In this document: one piece after another, positions 1 to 7,636 of the stretch
How positions within the stretch are numbered: position 1 is the stretch's first letter
Layout of the letters: each line of letters starts with the position of its first letter
Source of the DNA: JBHHZI01 sp046757965
GTDB lineage: Bacteria > Acidobacteriota > Polarisedimenticolia > SMYD01
DNA length: 13,793 bases
Assembly (NCBI GenBank): GCA_046757965.1
Contig: JBHHZI010000087.1
Location: forward strand, 1 to 13,793
Direction of reading: 5' to 3'
Position numbers and translations under genes: made by a program
The notes under the pieces: generated by a model
Databases searched by the model: none
What the model was told of the DNA's origin: nothing
The model's input: only the letters and a program-made list of their open reading frames with translations

Positions 1-857
1 TGTGCGGCGGTGCCGGCCAGGTGTACCTCGGACTCGGACGTGGTCTCGCCCTGCTCCCGGTCACGGCCGGTGTCGGCGTGGGCCTTCTCATCGCGAACGC
101 CTGGCCATGGTTGGTGGCACTGGGTGTCTGGAACATGGTGTGGGCGATCCGGGCCCACCGGCTCGCCACTCGCCGTCACCACGACACGCCGGCCTATCGC
201 TCGTGCGCCGCGGCGCTGGCCGCCGCGCCGTTCGCGTCGCCACAGGCCCCGTCGCCGAGCCTGCCCCTGGTCACGCTGGTTGCCGCCGCCATCCTCGTCG
301 GCGGTGGGACCCTGATCCACCAGACACTCGCCGATCTGGCCGGGCAGACCGTGTCTGTCGCCGGCCCGTCCGGGCGCATCGAGGGGAATCGATTCCGCGA
401 TCCCCGGGCGGGCATCGAGATGACTCTTCCCGGCGACGGCTGGCGATTCACTCCCGGACGGACCCCGGTGCTCCTGACGGGACGTCACCCGGCCCGGGCT
501 CTGGCCTTCTCGCTGGCGGCAGCCGGCGCGCCGCTGACCGGATCCACCGGCGCCGCACCGGCCGCTGCGCTGGCGCGATTCGCGGCCCGTCAGCAAATCC
601 AGCTTGCCGACCGTCTGGACGGATTCGAGCTGCTCTCCCGCAACCCGGTCTCCGGACCGATGCCGGGCGTGCAACTCGTCTTCCGCTCCAGCGAGGCAGG
701 GGTGACGAAGCTCACGGTCCAGGAGTATCTTGTGGCGCATGATCGCATTCTTGTCCTGACCCTGGTGGCGCCCGACACGCAACCCGTGGCGTCTCTCGAG
801 TCGGCACTCGAGGGACTGGTCGCCGATCTCTCGGTCAACGGAGAACACACGCCATGA
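1..857 (+). CDS. Membrane protein with TM2-like N-terminal segment and extracytoplasmic C-terminal domain (5' partial)
   Basis: The reading frame is open from the first complete codon at base 3, so the true start lies left of the window; 284 residues are visible. The visible start, CGGAGQVYLGLGRG, resembles the GAGQ-x-Y-x-G-x-x-x-RG signature that opens TM2-type membrane domains. Two hydrophobic segments follow (about residues 12-48) and a third at about 88-110, after which roughly 170 soluble residues remain. The segment GIEMTLPGDGWRF and a late strand-rich stretch recall the DcrB/PsbP-like fold; this is inference from pattern only. The GTG at 21 could be an internal start but would cut into the TM2-like motif. 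The stop overlaps the start of the phosphatase gene (ATGA, 854-857), so the two are probably co-translated. The family is not firmly recognised. A role as a membrane sensor or partner for the phosphatase is inferred from position alone. Confidence 0.7.
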   Translation, partial: CGGAGQVYLGLGRGLALLPVTAGVGVGLLIANAWPWLVALGVWNMVWAIRAHRLATRRHHDTPAYRSCAAALAAAPFASPQAPSPSLPLVTLVAAAILVGGGTLIHQTLADLAGQTVSVAGPSGRIEGNRFRDPRAGIEMTLPGDGWRFTPGRTPVLLTGRHPARALAFSLAAAGAPLTGSTGAAPAAALARFAARQQIQLADRLDGFELLSRNPVSGPMPGVQLVFRSSEAGVTKLTVQEYLVAHDRILVLTLVAPDTQPVASLESALEGLVADLSVNGEHTP

Positions 858-2086
858 GGAGAAGAGCCACCGACTACTGGGCCCTGTATCGCTCGCTGGA
901 GAAGACCATCGACAAGGTCGAGCAAACAGCCGACTCCGATCGCGCCATTCGCGTCATCATGGAGTCCCTCGTGTCGGACTACCAGGATTCCCTCGGCATC
1001 ACCGGCGGACGCCTCTATCGTCGCGAGGATGCCGACTACGAGCTGGTCTGGCAGAACGGCCCGGCGGATGCCGCGGCCCCGGCCGGGTACCGCATCCCGG
1101 CGAGCTACGAGATCGTTCGTGCCACCCGGAACCAGGGAGTTCTCATCGCCGACCATCAGGATCCCCTCTTCGATCCGGCCATCGAGGGTCCGCTCAACGT
1201 CGACACGTTCGCCGCCATCGCCGTGGGAGACGGCGGGAAATGGCTGATCTCCTTCAGCCTCGACCCCGAGGCAGAACACTCCCACGTGCTCTACTGCCTC
1301 AACACGGTGCGCCATGTCATCGCGTGGAAGCTGGAAAGATCGATCATGGCCGGTCAGATCCTGCATGTCGCCGAGATCCAGAGCAGCCTGTTTCCCCGCG
1401 AGGATCCGGATTTCCCCGGGTACGAGATTCACGGCGCCTCACGTCCGAGTGAAGCGGTGGGAGGCGACGTGTTCGATTTCCTGCGCCTCGGCCAGAGCCT
1501 TCTCGGCATCCTGATCGCCGATTCGTCGGGCCACGGTCTCCCGGCGGCGCTGCACGCCCGCGATGTCGTCACGGGAATGCGGATCGGCATGGAAAAGGAT
1601 CTCAAGATCACGCGCGTCATCGAGAAGCTCAATCGCGTCATCCACCAGACGTCGATCTATTCCAAGTTCGTGTCCCTGTGCTACGGCGAACTCGACCGTT
1701 ACGGGAACTTCATCTACTGCAACGCCGGGCACGTGCCGGTTCTTCGCCTGCGCCACGGCATCTTCTACGAGATGTCCCGGGGGGGCCCGGTGCTCGGCCC
1801 GAGTTCCGACGCGGAGTACGAGCGGGGGCACACGGCGCTGCGGCGAGGGGACCTGCTGGCGTTCTACACCGACGGGATCACGGAGGCCCACGACCCTGCC
1901 GGCGAGGAGTTCGGACTGCGGCGCCTCAAGCGGATCGTGGCGCGCGAGGCGGACCACACGGCAACCGAGATCGTCGATGCCGTGATGGACGAGGTGGCCC
2001 GCTTCGCGCCGGACGACCCGCTGCGAGACGACCAGACGGTCGTCATCGTGCGGCGAACAGCAGCCCGGCAGCGCGCGCGGCGCTGA
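854..2086 (+). CDS. SpoIIE/RsbU-type PP2C serine/threonine phosphatase with GAF-like N-terminal domain
   Basis: 410 residues. The C-terminal half (about 185-402) is a SpoIIE-family PP2C domain, which dephosphorylates phosphoserine/threonine proteins, typically anti-sigma-factor antagonists (STAS proteins) in partner-switching pathways. Visible motifs are VGGDVFD (202-208; metal-binding D205), ADSSGHGLPAA (D223-G228), NAGH (290-293), YTDGITEA (D340) and DDQT (392-395), so the metal-binding acidic residues look intact. The usual DVSGHG is DSSGHG here. The N-terminal 165 residues look like a GAF-type sensory domain, consistent with RsbU-like regulators. The ATG at 854 has GGAGA at 840-844, 9 nt upstream, and overlaps the stop of the preceding membrane-protein gene. 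No kinase or STAS partner lies in the window, so the substrate is unknown. It is cytoplasmic, with no membrane segment. Confidence 0.92.
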   Translation: MRRRATDYWALYRSLEKTIDKVEQTADSDRAIRVIMESLVSDYQDSLGITGGRLYRREDADYELVWQNGPADAAAPAGYRIPASYEIVRATRNQGVLIADHQDPLFDPAIEGPLNVDTFAAIAVGDGGKWLISFSLDPEAEHSHVLYCLNTVRHVIAWKLERSIMAGQILHVAEIQSSLFPREDPDFPGYEIHGASRPSEAVGGDVFDFLRLGQSLLGILIADSSGHGLPAALHARDVVTGMRIGMEKDLKITRVIEKLNRVIHQTSIYSKFVSLCYGELDRYGNFIYCNAGHVPVLRLRHGIFYEMSRGGPVLGPSSDAEYERGHTALRRGDLLAFYTDGITEAHDPAGEEFGLRRLKRIVAREADHTATEIVDAVMDEVARFAPDDPLRDDQTVVIVRRTAARQRARR

Positions 2087-2108
2087 CCCGGGCAATCGGG
2101 CCGCGGCT

Positions 2109-2801
2109 TCATTCCGGCGCGCCCGGAGGCGCGGAGGGTTCTGTTTTCTCCGGCGGCAGGGGGCCCGGCGCCAGCGGGTAGACCTCCGGCCCGAGAATGC
2201 CCCCCGACACCACCAGCCGGACTGCTTCCTCGACACCGAGGTCGAGATCGGTGACGTCACTCGCCGGGACGATGAGCATCATGCCACTCGTGGGGTTGGG
2301 AGACGTGGGCAGGAACAGATGGAGGAGTGGCGTGCCGTCGGACGCGCGCCGGGCGGTGCCGGTGACGAATGCCACGGCCCACACGTTGCGACGGGGATAC
2401 TCCACGAGGACCACGCGCTGAAACGCCCCGGTACCGGGGAGGCGCAGGGTGTCGATGACCTGCTTGCTCGCCACATAGATGGTCCGGGCACCGGGCAAGC
2501 TCATCAGCAGCGTCTCGGTCGCCCGCAAGACCTGGCGCCCGAGAACATTGGCGGCGAGCAGGCCGACCAGGTACAGGAGCAGGGCCACCGCGACGACACC
2601 GAGGCCGGGAATGCTCCACCCGACCCACGGGTCGATGACCGGGCGGAGGAGACCATCCAGGAATCTGAGCAGAACGTAGAGAATCCAGAAGGTGAACCCG
2701 AGGGGGAAGATCACCACCAGCCCGGCCAGGAGCCGCGAGCGAAGATGGTGACGCAGGCCCCGTCGCGGACGGGACCGTCCCTTCTGCTGTCGTTTGGGCA
2801 T
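2109..2801 (-). CDS. DUF502 family integral membrane protein
   Basis: 230 residues from the ATG at 2801. A basic N-terminus (KRQQKGRSRPRRG) precedes two hydrophobic segments (about 25-47 and 65-88). The DUF502 hallmarks follow in order: IPGLG between the helices, LPGARTIYVASKQVIDTL, VVLVEYPRRNVWAVAFVTG, FLPTSPNPTSG and the closing VEEAVRLVVSGG. DUF502 proteins are conserved in bacteria and plants, and their biochemical role is not established. The start was chosen because the basic stretch then sits directly before the first helix; an in-frame start at 2840 would add 13 residues of low-complexity GC-rich sequence. The upstream GGCGGGG is only a fair ribosome binding site. It is last in the order pntAA-pntAB-pntB-DUF502, 64 bp after pntB, and probably shares that transcript. 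The 22 bp between it and the convergent phosphatase gene hold only a weak 4-bp stem. Confidence 0.88.
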   Translation of the reverse strand: MPKRQQKGRSRPRRGLRHHLRSRLLAGLVVIFPLGFTFWILYVLLRFLDGLLRPVIDPWVGWSIPGLGVVAVALLLYLVGLLAANVLGRQVLRATETLLMSLPGARTIYVASKQVIDTLRLPGTGAFQRVVLVEYPRRNVWAVAFVTGTARRASDGTPLLHLFLPTSPNPTSGMMLIVPASDVTDLDLGVEEAVRLVVSGGILGPEVYPLAPGPLPPEKTEPSAPPGAPE

Positions 2802-2808
2802 GTCCCCG

Positions 2809-2843
2809 CCGGCCCGGTGGTCCGGCCCGGCCGGTCTCACCGG
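2809..2843 (-). repeat. GC-rich repeat and small hairpin between pntB and the DUF502 gene
   Basis: CCGGCCCGG occurs twice, at 2809-2817 and 2822-2830 (13 bp apart). It is followed by an inverted repeat, CCGGT (2831-2835), loop CTC, ACCGG (2839-2843). There is no T-run, so this is not a standard intrinsic terminator. It could form structure in the pntB-DUF502 mRNA spacer that tunes downstream expression. In DNA this GC-rich it may also be chance. Confidence 0.3.
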
Positions 2844-2865
2844 AGCGTTTCCCCGGCCCGTCCGC

Positions 2866-4254
2866 TCAGAGATGCTTGACCTCGCTCACGAGCTGCACGA
2901 GGGTCTCCTTCGCGTCTCCGAAGATCATCATCGTGCCCGGCTGCGTGTAGAGGGGGTTCGCGATCCCGGAGAACCCCGGACGCATGCTGCGCTTGAGCAC
3001 CATGCAGGTGCCGGCCTTGTCCACGTCCAGGATGGGCATGCCATAGATCGGACTGCCGGCGTCCGTCCGGGCGAGTGGGTTGACGACATCGTTCGCCCCG
3101 ACGATGAGGGCCACGTCGGCCTGAGGGAACAGCGGGTTGACCTCGTCGAGGTCCTTCAGGTTCTCGTACGGCACATTGGCCTCGGCGAGCAACACGTTCA
3201 TGTGGCCGGGCATGCGGCCGGCCACCGGGTGAATGCCATACTGGACCTCGATATCCCGCTTCTCGAGCTCGTCCGCCAGCTCCCGGACCGTGTGCTGTGC
3301 CTGGGCCACCGCCAGCCCATAGCCGGGAACGATGATCACGAGTCGCGCCGAGTTGAGGACGATGGCCGCCTCGTCGACGCTGTGACCGACCACCTCGACG
3401 TCCGCGGCGCCCGCGGCCGGGCTGCCGCCCCCTGCCGGCGCGGCGCCGAAACCCGAGAAGAGCACGTTGCTCAGTGACCGGTTCATGCCCTTGCACATGA
3501 TCTGGGTCAGGATGATGCCACTGGCACCGACCAGGGAGCCACTGACGATCAGCACGTCATTCGACAGGGCAAAACCCGTGGCGCTGGCGGCCAGGCCGGA
3601 CAGCGCATTCAGCAGCGCGATGACCACCGGCATGTCGGCCCCGCCGATGCCCATCACCGAGGACACGCCGAGGATTCCCGAGGAGACCGCGAGGGCCAGG
3701 AGCAGCACCGACTGATGGGGTGCGCCGAGCAGGGCCCCGGTCAGGATCAGGACCACGACGGTCAGCAGGGCGTTGACGACCGGCAGCAGGCGGCTGCGGA
3801 TGGCCCTGCCCGGCAGCAAGCCCTGGAGCTTGGCGAAGGCGACGACACTCCCGGTGAGGGTCACCGTGCCGATGAGCACGCCGAGGGCGATCGGCAACGT
3901 CGTCGCGATCTCGGGCCGGGTCAGGTGAGGGCGCACCAGCTCGGCGCCGGCCACCAGAGCGGACGCGGCTCCTCCCAGACCGTTGAACAGCGCCACGAGC
4001 TGCGGCATCGCGGTCATCTGGATGCGCGCCGCGAGGAGCGCGCCGAGGATCGTCCCGACGGCGACGGCGACGATGATCCAGCGGATGTCGGCCAGCCCCT
4101 GGTGGATCATCGTGGCCACCACGGCCACGAGCATCCCGAGTGCAGCCGTGCTGTTCCCCGCCGCGGCGGTCTTCGGCGACGAGAGCTGCCGCAGGCCCAC
4201 GATGAACAGCACCGAGGCGACCAGATAGAACAGGTCCAGCAGCGCCTGACTCAC
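2866..4254 (-). CDS. pntB: Proton-translocating NAD(P) transhydrogenase subunit beta
   Basis: 462 residues, the usual length for PntB. It carries part of the proton channel (domain II) and the NADP(H)-binding domain III of the transhydrogenase, which couples inward proton movement to hydride transfer from NADH to NADP+. About eight or nine hydrophobic helices fill residues 1-270, with the conserved stretch MGIGGADMPVVIALLNALSG. After a short Gly/Ala/Pro-rich linker (about 275-287) comes domain III, with the NADP-binding GYGLAVAQAQ (from G311), HPVAGRMPGHMNVLLAEA, and the late GANDVVNPLA and KRSMRPGFSGI motifs. The start is GTG, and it overlaps the pntAB stop as GTGA (4251-4254); AAGGGGG lies about 8 nt upstream. 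The identification is secure. Confidence 0.97.
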   Translation of the reverse strand: MSQALLDLFYLVASVLFIVGLRQLSSPKTAAAGNSTAALGMLVAVVATMIHQGLADIRWIIVAVAVGTILGALLAARIQMTAMPQLVALFNGLGGAASALVAGAELVRPHLTRPEIATTLPIALGVLIGTVTLTGSVVAFAKLQGLLPGRAIRSRLLPVVNALLTVVVLILTGALLGAPHQSVLLLALAVSSGILGVSSVMGIGGADMPVVIALLNALSGLAASATGFALSNDVLIVSGSLVGASGIILTQIMCKGMNRSLSNVLFSGFGAAPAGGGSPAAGAADVEVVGHSVDEAAIVLNSARLVIIVPGYGLAVAQAQHTVRELADELEKRDIEVQYGIHPVAGRMPGHMNVLLAEANVPYENLKDLDEVNPLFPQADVALIVGANDVVNPLARTDAGSPIYGMPILDVDKAGTCMVLKRSMRPGFSGIANPLYTQPGTMMIFGDAKETLVQLVSEVKHL

Positions 4255-4562
4255 CGGGAATCCCCCTTGGCCGGTCGTCGGCGCGAGCGAAACATGTGGA
4301 GCATCCTATGGGTGACGAGGAAACCGCCCACGACGTTGATCGTCGCGAGCACGAGCGCCGACAGACCCAGCCAGTGCGCCCATCCCGCGTATCCCGCGCC
4401 GCTGGCCACCAGTGCGCCGACGATGGTGATTCCCGAGATGGCATTGGAACCGGACATCAGCGGTGTGTGCAGAGTGGTCGGCACCCGGCTGATCACCTCG
4501 AAGCCGACGAACACGGCCAGCACGAACACGGTCAGGGCTCCGACGAGGGCTACCGGACTCAT
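4251..4562 (-). CDS. pntAB: NAD(P) transhydrogenase subunit alpha, membrane part (PntAB / alpha-2)
   Basis: 103 residues that are mostly three transmembrane helices, with the conserved TTLHTPLMSGSNAISGI stretch and a basic C-terminus (FRSRRRPAKG). This is the membrane part of the alpha subunit. It is a separate protein here, as in Rhodospirillum-type transhydrogenases, whereas in E. coli it is fused to the NAD-binding part. It completes domain II together with PntB. The ATG is preceded by GGAGA about 6 nt upstream and overlaps the pntAA stop as ATGA (4559-4562). Its own stop overlaps the pntB start, so all three subunits are translationally coupled, which fits fixed stoichiometry. Confidence 0.95.
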   Translation of the reverse strand: MSPVALVGALTVFVLAVFVGFEVISRVPTTLHTPLMSGSNAISGITIVGALVASGAGYAGWAHWLGLSALVLATINVVGGFLVTHRMLHMFRSRRRPAKGDSR

Positions 4563-5710
4563 GCGTCTTCTCCAGCCGGATCGGGCTGTACCTGCCGCTC
4601 TCCCCCGGACCAGCGGCCTCCGGCATGGGCCACCAGACAGGGGCGGGCGATCTCGTCACCGGCCAGATCGATGATCTGACCGTCCTGGATGAGATGCGTC
4701 AGCAGCGTCGTGACGTTTCGAGAGAACATGCGACTGGCGTCGACGGGAAGCTGGCTGGCGACGTTCACCGGGCCACAGATGGTCACGCCCTGGTGCACCA
4801 CGTCCGCGGCCGGCTCGGTGAGAGCACAGTTGCCGCCCTGCTCCGCCGCCAGATCGATGACCACCGATCCCGGTCGCATCGATTCGACCGCCTCGTGATC
4901 GAGGACCACAGGCGCCTTGCGGCCGGCCACCAGCGCCGAGCAGATGATGACATCGGCTGCCGCGATGGCCTTCCGGAGGAATTCCCGCTGCCGCGCCTTC
5001 TCGTCGTCGGTCTGCTCCCGGGCATATCCCCCGGCGGTCTCCATCGAGGCGTCGATGAGTTCGGCACCGACGAACCGTGCTCCGAGGCTCTCGACCTGCT
5101 CGCATGCAGCGGGGCGGGGGTCGAACGCCTCCACCGCGGCCCCGAGTCGCCGGGCGGTCCCGACGGCCTGCAGGCCGGCGACGCCGGCCCCGATGATGAG
5201 AACACGGGCTGGCGAGATGGTGCCCGCAGCGGTCATCAGGAGCGGGAAGAAGCGGGGCAACCGTTCCGCCGCCATCAGACAGGCCCGGTAGCCCGCGACG
5301 GTGCTCATCGATGAGAGCACGTCCATGCTCTGGGCGCGCGCAATGCGGGGCACGCGCTCGAGCGTCATCGCGGAGATCCCCCGTCGCGCCAGACGGTCGA
5401 GATCGGCGGCATGGGTCTCGGGCTCGAGGAGTCCGATGAGCAGGGCGTTCTCGGCGAGGCGCTGGGCATCCTCCGCCGCCAGCGGTCGCACCACTGTGAC
5501 CACCTCACTCCCGGCGATGACCTCTCCGGCCGAGGTGGCGATCTCCGCGCCGGCCGTCCGGTAGGCCTCGTCGGCAACTCCGGCGCTGTCCCCGGCACCG
5601 GACTCCACGAGCACACGATGGCCGGCCTTCACCAGCTTGCGGACGGATTCGTCGACGAGCGCGACCCGCCGCTCACCGGCGATTGACTCCTTGACCACAC
5701 CGATGTTCAT
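4559..5710 (-). CDS. pntAA: NAD(P) transhydrogenase subunit alpha, NAD(H)-binding part (PntAA / alpha-1)
   Basis: 383 residues; the soluble cytoplasmic domain I that binds NAD(H) and passes hydride to NADP+ on domain III. It belongs to the alanine dehydrogenase/PNT fold: an N-terminal ESIAGERRVAL motif, the RQD loop PRIARAQSMDVLSS (R122, Q127, D130 and S133 correspond to R127, Q132, D135 and S138 of the R. rubrum protein), then a Rossmann GAGVAGLQA (G174, G176, G179) and D197 ending the second strand. The sequence ends in a charged tail without helices because the membrane part is the next gene. The ATG at 5710 has GGGGAGAGG (5721-5729) 10 nt upstream. It is the first gene of the pnt operon and is divergent from the MFS gene. 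Confidence 0.96.
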   Translation of the reverse strand: MNIGVVKESIAGERRVALVDESVRKLVKAGHRVLVESGAGDSAGVADEAYRTAGAEIATSAGEVIAGSEVVTVVRPLAAEDAQRLAENALLIGLLEPETHAADLDRLARRGISAMTLERVPRIARAQSMDVLSSMSTVAGYRACLMAAERLPRFFPLLMTAAGTISPARVLIIGAGVAGLQAVGTARRLGAAVEAFDPRPAACEQVESLGARFVGAELIDASMETAGGYAREQTDDEKARQREFLRKAIAAADVIICSALVAGRKAPVVLDHEAVESMRPGSVVIDLAAEQGGNCALTEPAADVVHQGVTICGPVNVASQLPVDASRMFSRNVTTLLTHLIQDGQIIDLAGDEIARPCLVAHAGGRWSGGERQVQPDPAGEDA

Positions 5711-5772
5711 GTCTTCGCGTCCTCTCCCCGCCGAAGATCCGTGCCCCCACGCTCACGTGCCAGCAGCGGGTT

Positions 5773-5781
5773 AAATTACCA
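5773..5781 (-). promoter_or_regulatory. Possible extended -10 promoter of the pnt operon
   Basis: This lies in the only AT-rich patch of the 182-bp divergent gap (around 5771-5778). Read on the minus strand it is TGG followed by TAATTT, an extended -10 (TGn) arrangement, about 63 nt before the pntAA ATG. No good -35 is visible. Base composition and position support it; it is otherwise a weak match. Confidence 0.3.
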
Positions 5782-5856
5782 CCTTCTCACCGCCCCGGGT
5801 ATGTGCGGTCCGGTGCCGGTTGCATCCTCTCGCCGGACCCGGGAGGGCGCCGTGGA

Positions 5857-5885
5857 TTGACAGCCGCCGGAGCCGCGGGCATCCT
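5857..5885 (+). promoter_or_regulatory. Possible promoter of the MFS gene, placing the transcript start at or next to the ATG
   Basis: A perfect -35 consensus TTGACA (5857-5862), a 17-bp spacer, and CATCCT (5880-5885; 3 of 6 to TATAAT). The ATG at 5893 lies 7 nt after the hexamer, so transcription would start at or next to the start codon. No SD sequence precedes the ATG, which fits a leaderless mRNA. Confidence 0.35.
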
Positions 5886-5892
5886 TCCGGTC

Positions 5893-7182
5893 ATGACGCG
5901 CGTCGCACCGGACCGGCCCGTCGCCCGGCGGGAGATCTGGAGCTGGTACCTGTACGATTTCGCCGACTCGGCGTTCACGACCGTCATCGTCACCGCGTTC
6001 TACGTCCTGTACTTCAAGGAAGTCGTGGTCGGCGGCGCTTCCGGGCGCGGAGATTGGTACTGGGGCGTCGCGAATGCGCTCTCGCAGGTTGTCGTGGTCC
6101 TGCTCCTGCCCCTGCTCGGGGCCATCGCCGACCACTCGGCCCGCAAGCTGATCTTCCTGCGCGCCTGCGGCCTGATGATCATCCTCTTCACCGGCAGCCT
6201 GTTCCTGGTCGGTCCCGGCATGGTGGCCGCGGGCATGGTCCTTTTCATGCTGGCGAACGTCGGATTCCAGTCCGGCGGCGTCTTCATCGATGCGTTCCTG
6301 CCGGAGCTCGCGCGGGCCGACAACGTGGGGCGGCTGTCAGGAACCAAGTGGGGAGTCGGATACGTCGGCGGGTTGTTGAGTCTGGCGGCTGTTGCCCCGC
6401 TCGCCATCGGCGGGTTCGGCCCGGACAACCTGTGGCGAGCCCGTCTGGTCTTTCCGGTCGTCGCCCTCTGGTATGCCGTCGCCTCGCTTCCTGCCTTCCT
6501 CGTCCTGCGCGAGCGCGCCCTGCCGCGGGTCCTCCCCCCCGGTCAGTCACTGACCGGCGCCGGCGTGCGCCGCCTCCTCGCAACCGCCGGGCGAATCCGC
6601 CACTACAGGGAGCTGGTGAAGTTCCTGATCGCCTTCTGGATCTACAACGATGCCATCGTGACGATCATCGTCTTCGCGGCCGCCTACGCCCATGACACCC
6701 TCGGGTTCTCCATGGCCGAGAATCTCGGCCTCCTGCTGGCCGTCAACATTCCCGCCGCCATCGGATCGATCCTCTGCGGCCGCCTGGTGGATCGCATCGG
6801 CGGCGTTCGCACCATCACGTTGACCCTTCTCCTGTGGCTCGGGGTCATCGCCGGCACCGTGCTCACCTCGACCCGGGCGCCGTACTACGGCGTTGCCGTT
6901 GTCGCCGGCCTCTGCATGGGCTCCACGCAGTCCGCCAGCCGGAGCGTCGTGGCGCGGTTCACTCCCCGGGGCCATGCGGCGGAGTTCTTTGCCTTTCTCG
7001 GCGTGGCCGGCAAGGTCTCGGCCATCGCCGGCCCCCTCCTGTTCGGCCTCATCTCGGCGACGACAGGCAGCCAGAAGCTGGCCGTCGTCGCAGTGGGCCT
7101 GTTCGTCCTGGGGGGCCTTCTGGTCCTGTTGACGGTGGACGAGGCCGCCGGTCACGCCGCGGCCGCCACCGATCCGGCGTGA
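5893..7182 (+). CDS. MFS transporter, UMF1 / Atg22-like family
   Basis: 429 residues from the ATG at 5893, with about 12 hydrophobic segments. The opening signature, WYLYDFADSAF (residues 18-28), is the UMF1-family version of WxxYDxANSAF shared with yeast Atg22, a vacuolar amino-acid effluxer. Bacterial members are inner-membrane permeases whose substrates are mostly unknown. A basic loop between the halves (RERALPRVLPPG and RIRHYRELVKFL) and GRLVDRIGGVRT in the second half fit MFS topology. An in-frame GTG at 5803 would add 30 Gly/Ala-rich residues lacking family character, so the ATG is preferred. No SD is visible, but a TTGACA-type promoter ends just before the ATG. queF follows 96 bp downstream on the same strand; a functional link is not shown. 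Confidence 0.88.
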   Translation: MTRVAPDRPVARREIWSWYLYDFADSAFTTVIVTAFYVLYFKEVVVGGASGRGDWYWGVANALSQVVVVLLLPLLGAIADHSARKLIFLRACGLMIILFTGSLFLVGPGMVAAGMVLFMLANVGFQSGGVFIDAFLPELARADNVGRLSGTKWGVGYVGGLLSLAAVAPLAIGGFGPDNLWRARLVFPVVALWYAVASLPAFLVLRERALPRVLPPGQSLTGAGVRRLLATAGRIRHYRELVKFLIAFWIYNDAIVTIIVFAAAYAHDTLGFSMAENLGLLLAVNIPAAIGSILCGRLVDRIGGVRTITLTLLLWLGVIAGTVLTSTRAPYYGVAVVAGLCMGSTQSASRSVVARFTPRGHAAEFFAFLGVAGKVSAIAGPLLFGLISATTGSQKLAVVAVGLFVLGGLLVLLTVDEAAGHAAAATDPA

Positions 7183-7225
7183 GGAATCCCGGCAACAGCC
7201 CGACGGCGCTGTCCGACGAGATAGA

Positions 7226-7245
7226 CCCGCCCGCCCGGCGGCGGG
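7226..7245 (+). terminator. GC-rich hairpin between the MFS gene and queF
   Basis: Inverted repeat CCCGCC (7226-7231) and GGCGGG (7240-7245) with an 8-nt loop, about 45 nt after the MFS stop. It has no T-run, so it is at best a weak or factor-assisted terminator. A second small inverted repeat, CCATC/GATGG (7249-7265), lies between it and the queF -10 hexamer and could be an operator or chance. Confidence 0.3.
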
Positions 7246-7265
7246 ACGCCATCAGGGCCCGATGG

Positions 7266-7271
7266 TAGAAT
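7266..7271 (+). promoter_or_regulatory. -10 hexamer of queF, 7 nt before its ATG
   Basis: TAGAAT matches TATAAT at 5 of 6 positions and ends 7 nt before the queF ATG (7279), placing the predicted transcript start at the start codon. The -35 region (GGGACG, 7243-7248, 17-bp spacer) is poor. No strong SD lies before queF, so a leaderless transcript is plausible. Confidence 0.4.
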
Positions 7272-7278
7272 CAGGTCG

Positions 7279-7632
7279 ATGTCCACACAGCCGAGCCGTG
7301 TGCTGGAGACGTTTGACAACCCCCGCCCCGGACGCCCGTACGTCGTCGAGTTCGACTGTCCGGAGTTCACCTGTGTCTGCCCACGCACCGGGCAGCCGGA
7401 TTTCGCCACCATCCGGATCCGCTACGTTCCGGATCGCACCTGTATCGAGTTGAAGTCCCTGAAGCTCTACCTATGGTCGTTCCGGGACACGGGTGCTTTT
7501 CACGAGGACGTCACCAACAAGATTCTCGATGACCTGGTGGCGGCCACCCGGCCCATCGAGATGCGTGTCGAAGGTGACTTCAAGATCCGCGGGGGGATCC
7601 ACACCGTCGTCACCGCCCGGCACCCCGTCTGA
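7279..7632 (+). CDS. queF: NADPH-dependent 7-cyano-7-deazaguanine reductase (preQ0 reductase), short type
   Basis: 117 residues. QueF reduces the nitrile of preQ0 to the amine preQ1 with two NADPH, on the route to queuosine in tRNA wobble positions. The catalytic residues are visible: the nucleophilic Cys in CPRTGQPDFA (C34, equivalent to B. subtilis Cys55), D41 (Asp62), and H75-E76 in AFHE (His96-Glu97). The QueF signature that separates it from GTP cyclohydrolase I is present as ELKSLKLY (57-64). This is the single-domain (YkvM-like) form rather than the two-domain E. coli form. The ATG at 7279 places NPRPGRPY correctly before the core. recD2 begins 4 bp after its stop. No queC, queD or queE gene is in the window. 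Confidence 0.96.
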   Translation: MSTQPSRVLETFDNPRPGRPYVVEFDCPEFTCVCPRTGQPDFATIRIRYVPDRTCIELKSLKLYLWSFRDTGAFHEDVTNKILDDLVAATRPIEMRVEGDFKIRGGIHTVVTARHPV

Positions 7633-7636
7633 CCTC

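Noticed and set aside
2..742. 246-codon open frame on the plus strand in another phase of the first gene
   Set aside because: Arg/Pro-rich low-complexity translation. The frame ending at 857 has membrane helices, a TM2-like motif and coupling to the phosphatase gene.
2087..2108. Terminator between the PP2C and DUF502 genes
   Set aside because: Only a 4-bp stem (CCCG/CGGG, 2087-2100) and an 8-bp palindrome GCCGCGGC are present, without a T-run; too weak at this GC content.
3715..4674. 319-codon open frame on the plus strand across pntB, pntAB and the end of pntAA
   Set aside because: It crosses three conserved genes in antisense; His/Asp/Arg-rich without domain or RBS.
7183..7278. PreQ1/preQ0 riboswitch upstream of queF
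   Set aside because: The gap is 96 bp, contains GC hairpins and a -10 hexamer 7 nt from the ATG, and shows no A-rich tail or pseudoknot pattern. A leaderless start would leave no room for an aptamer.
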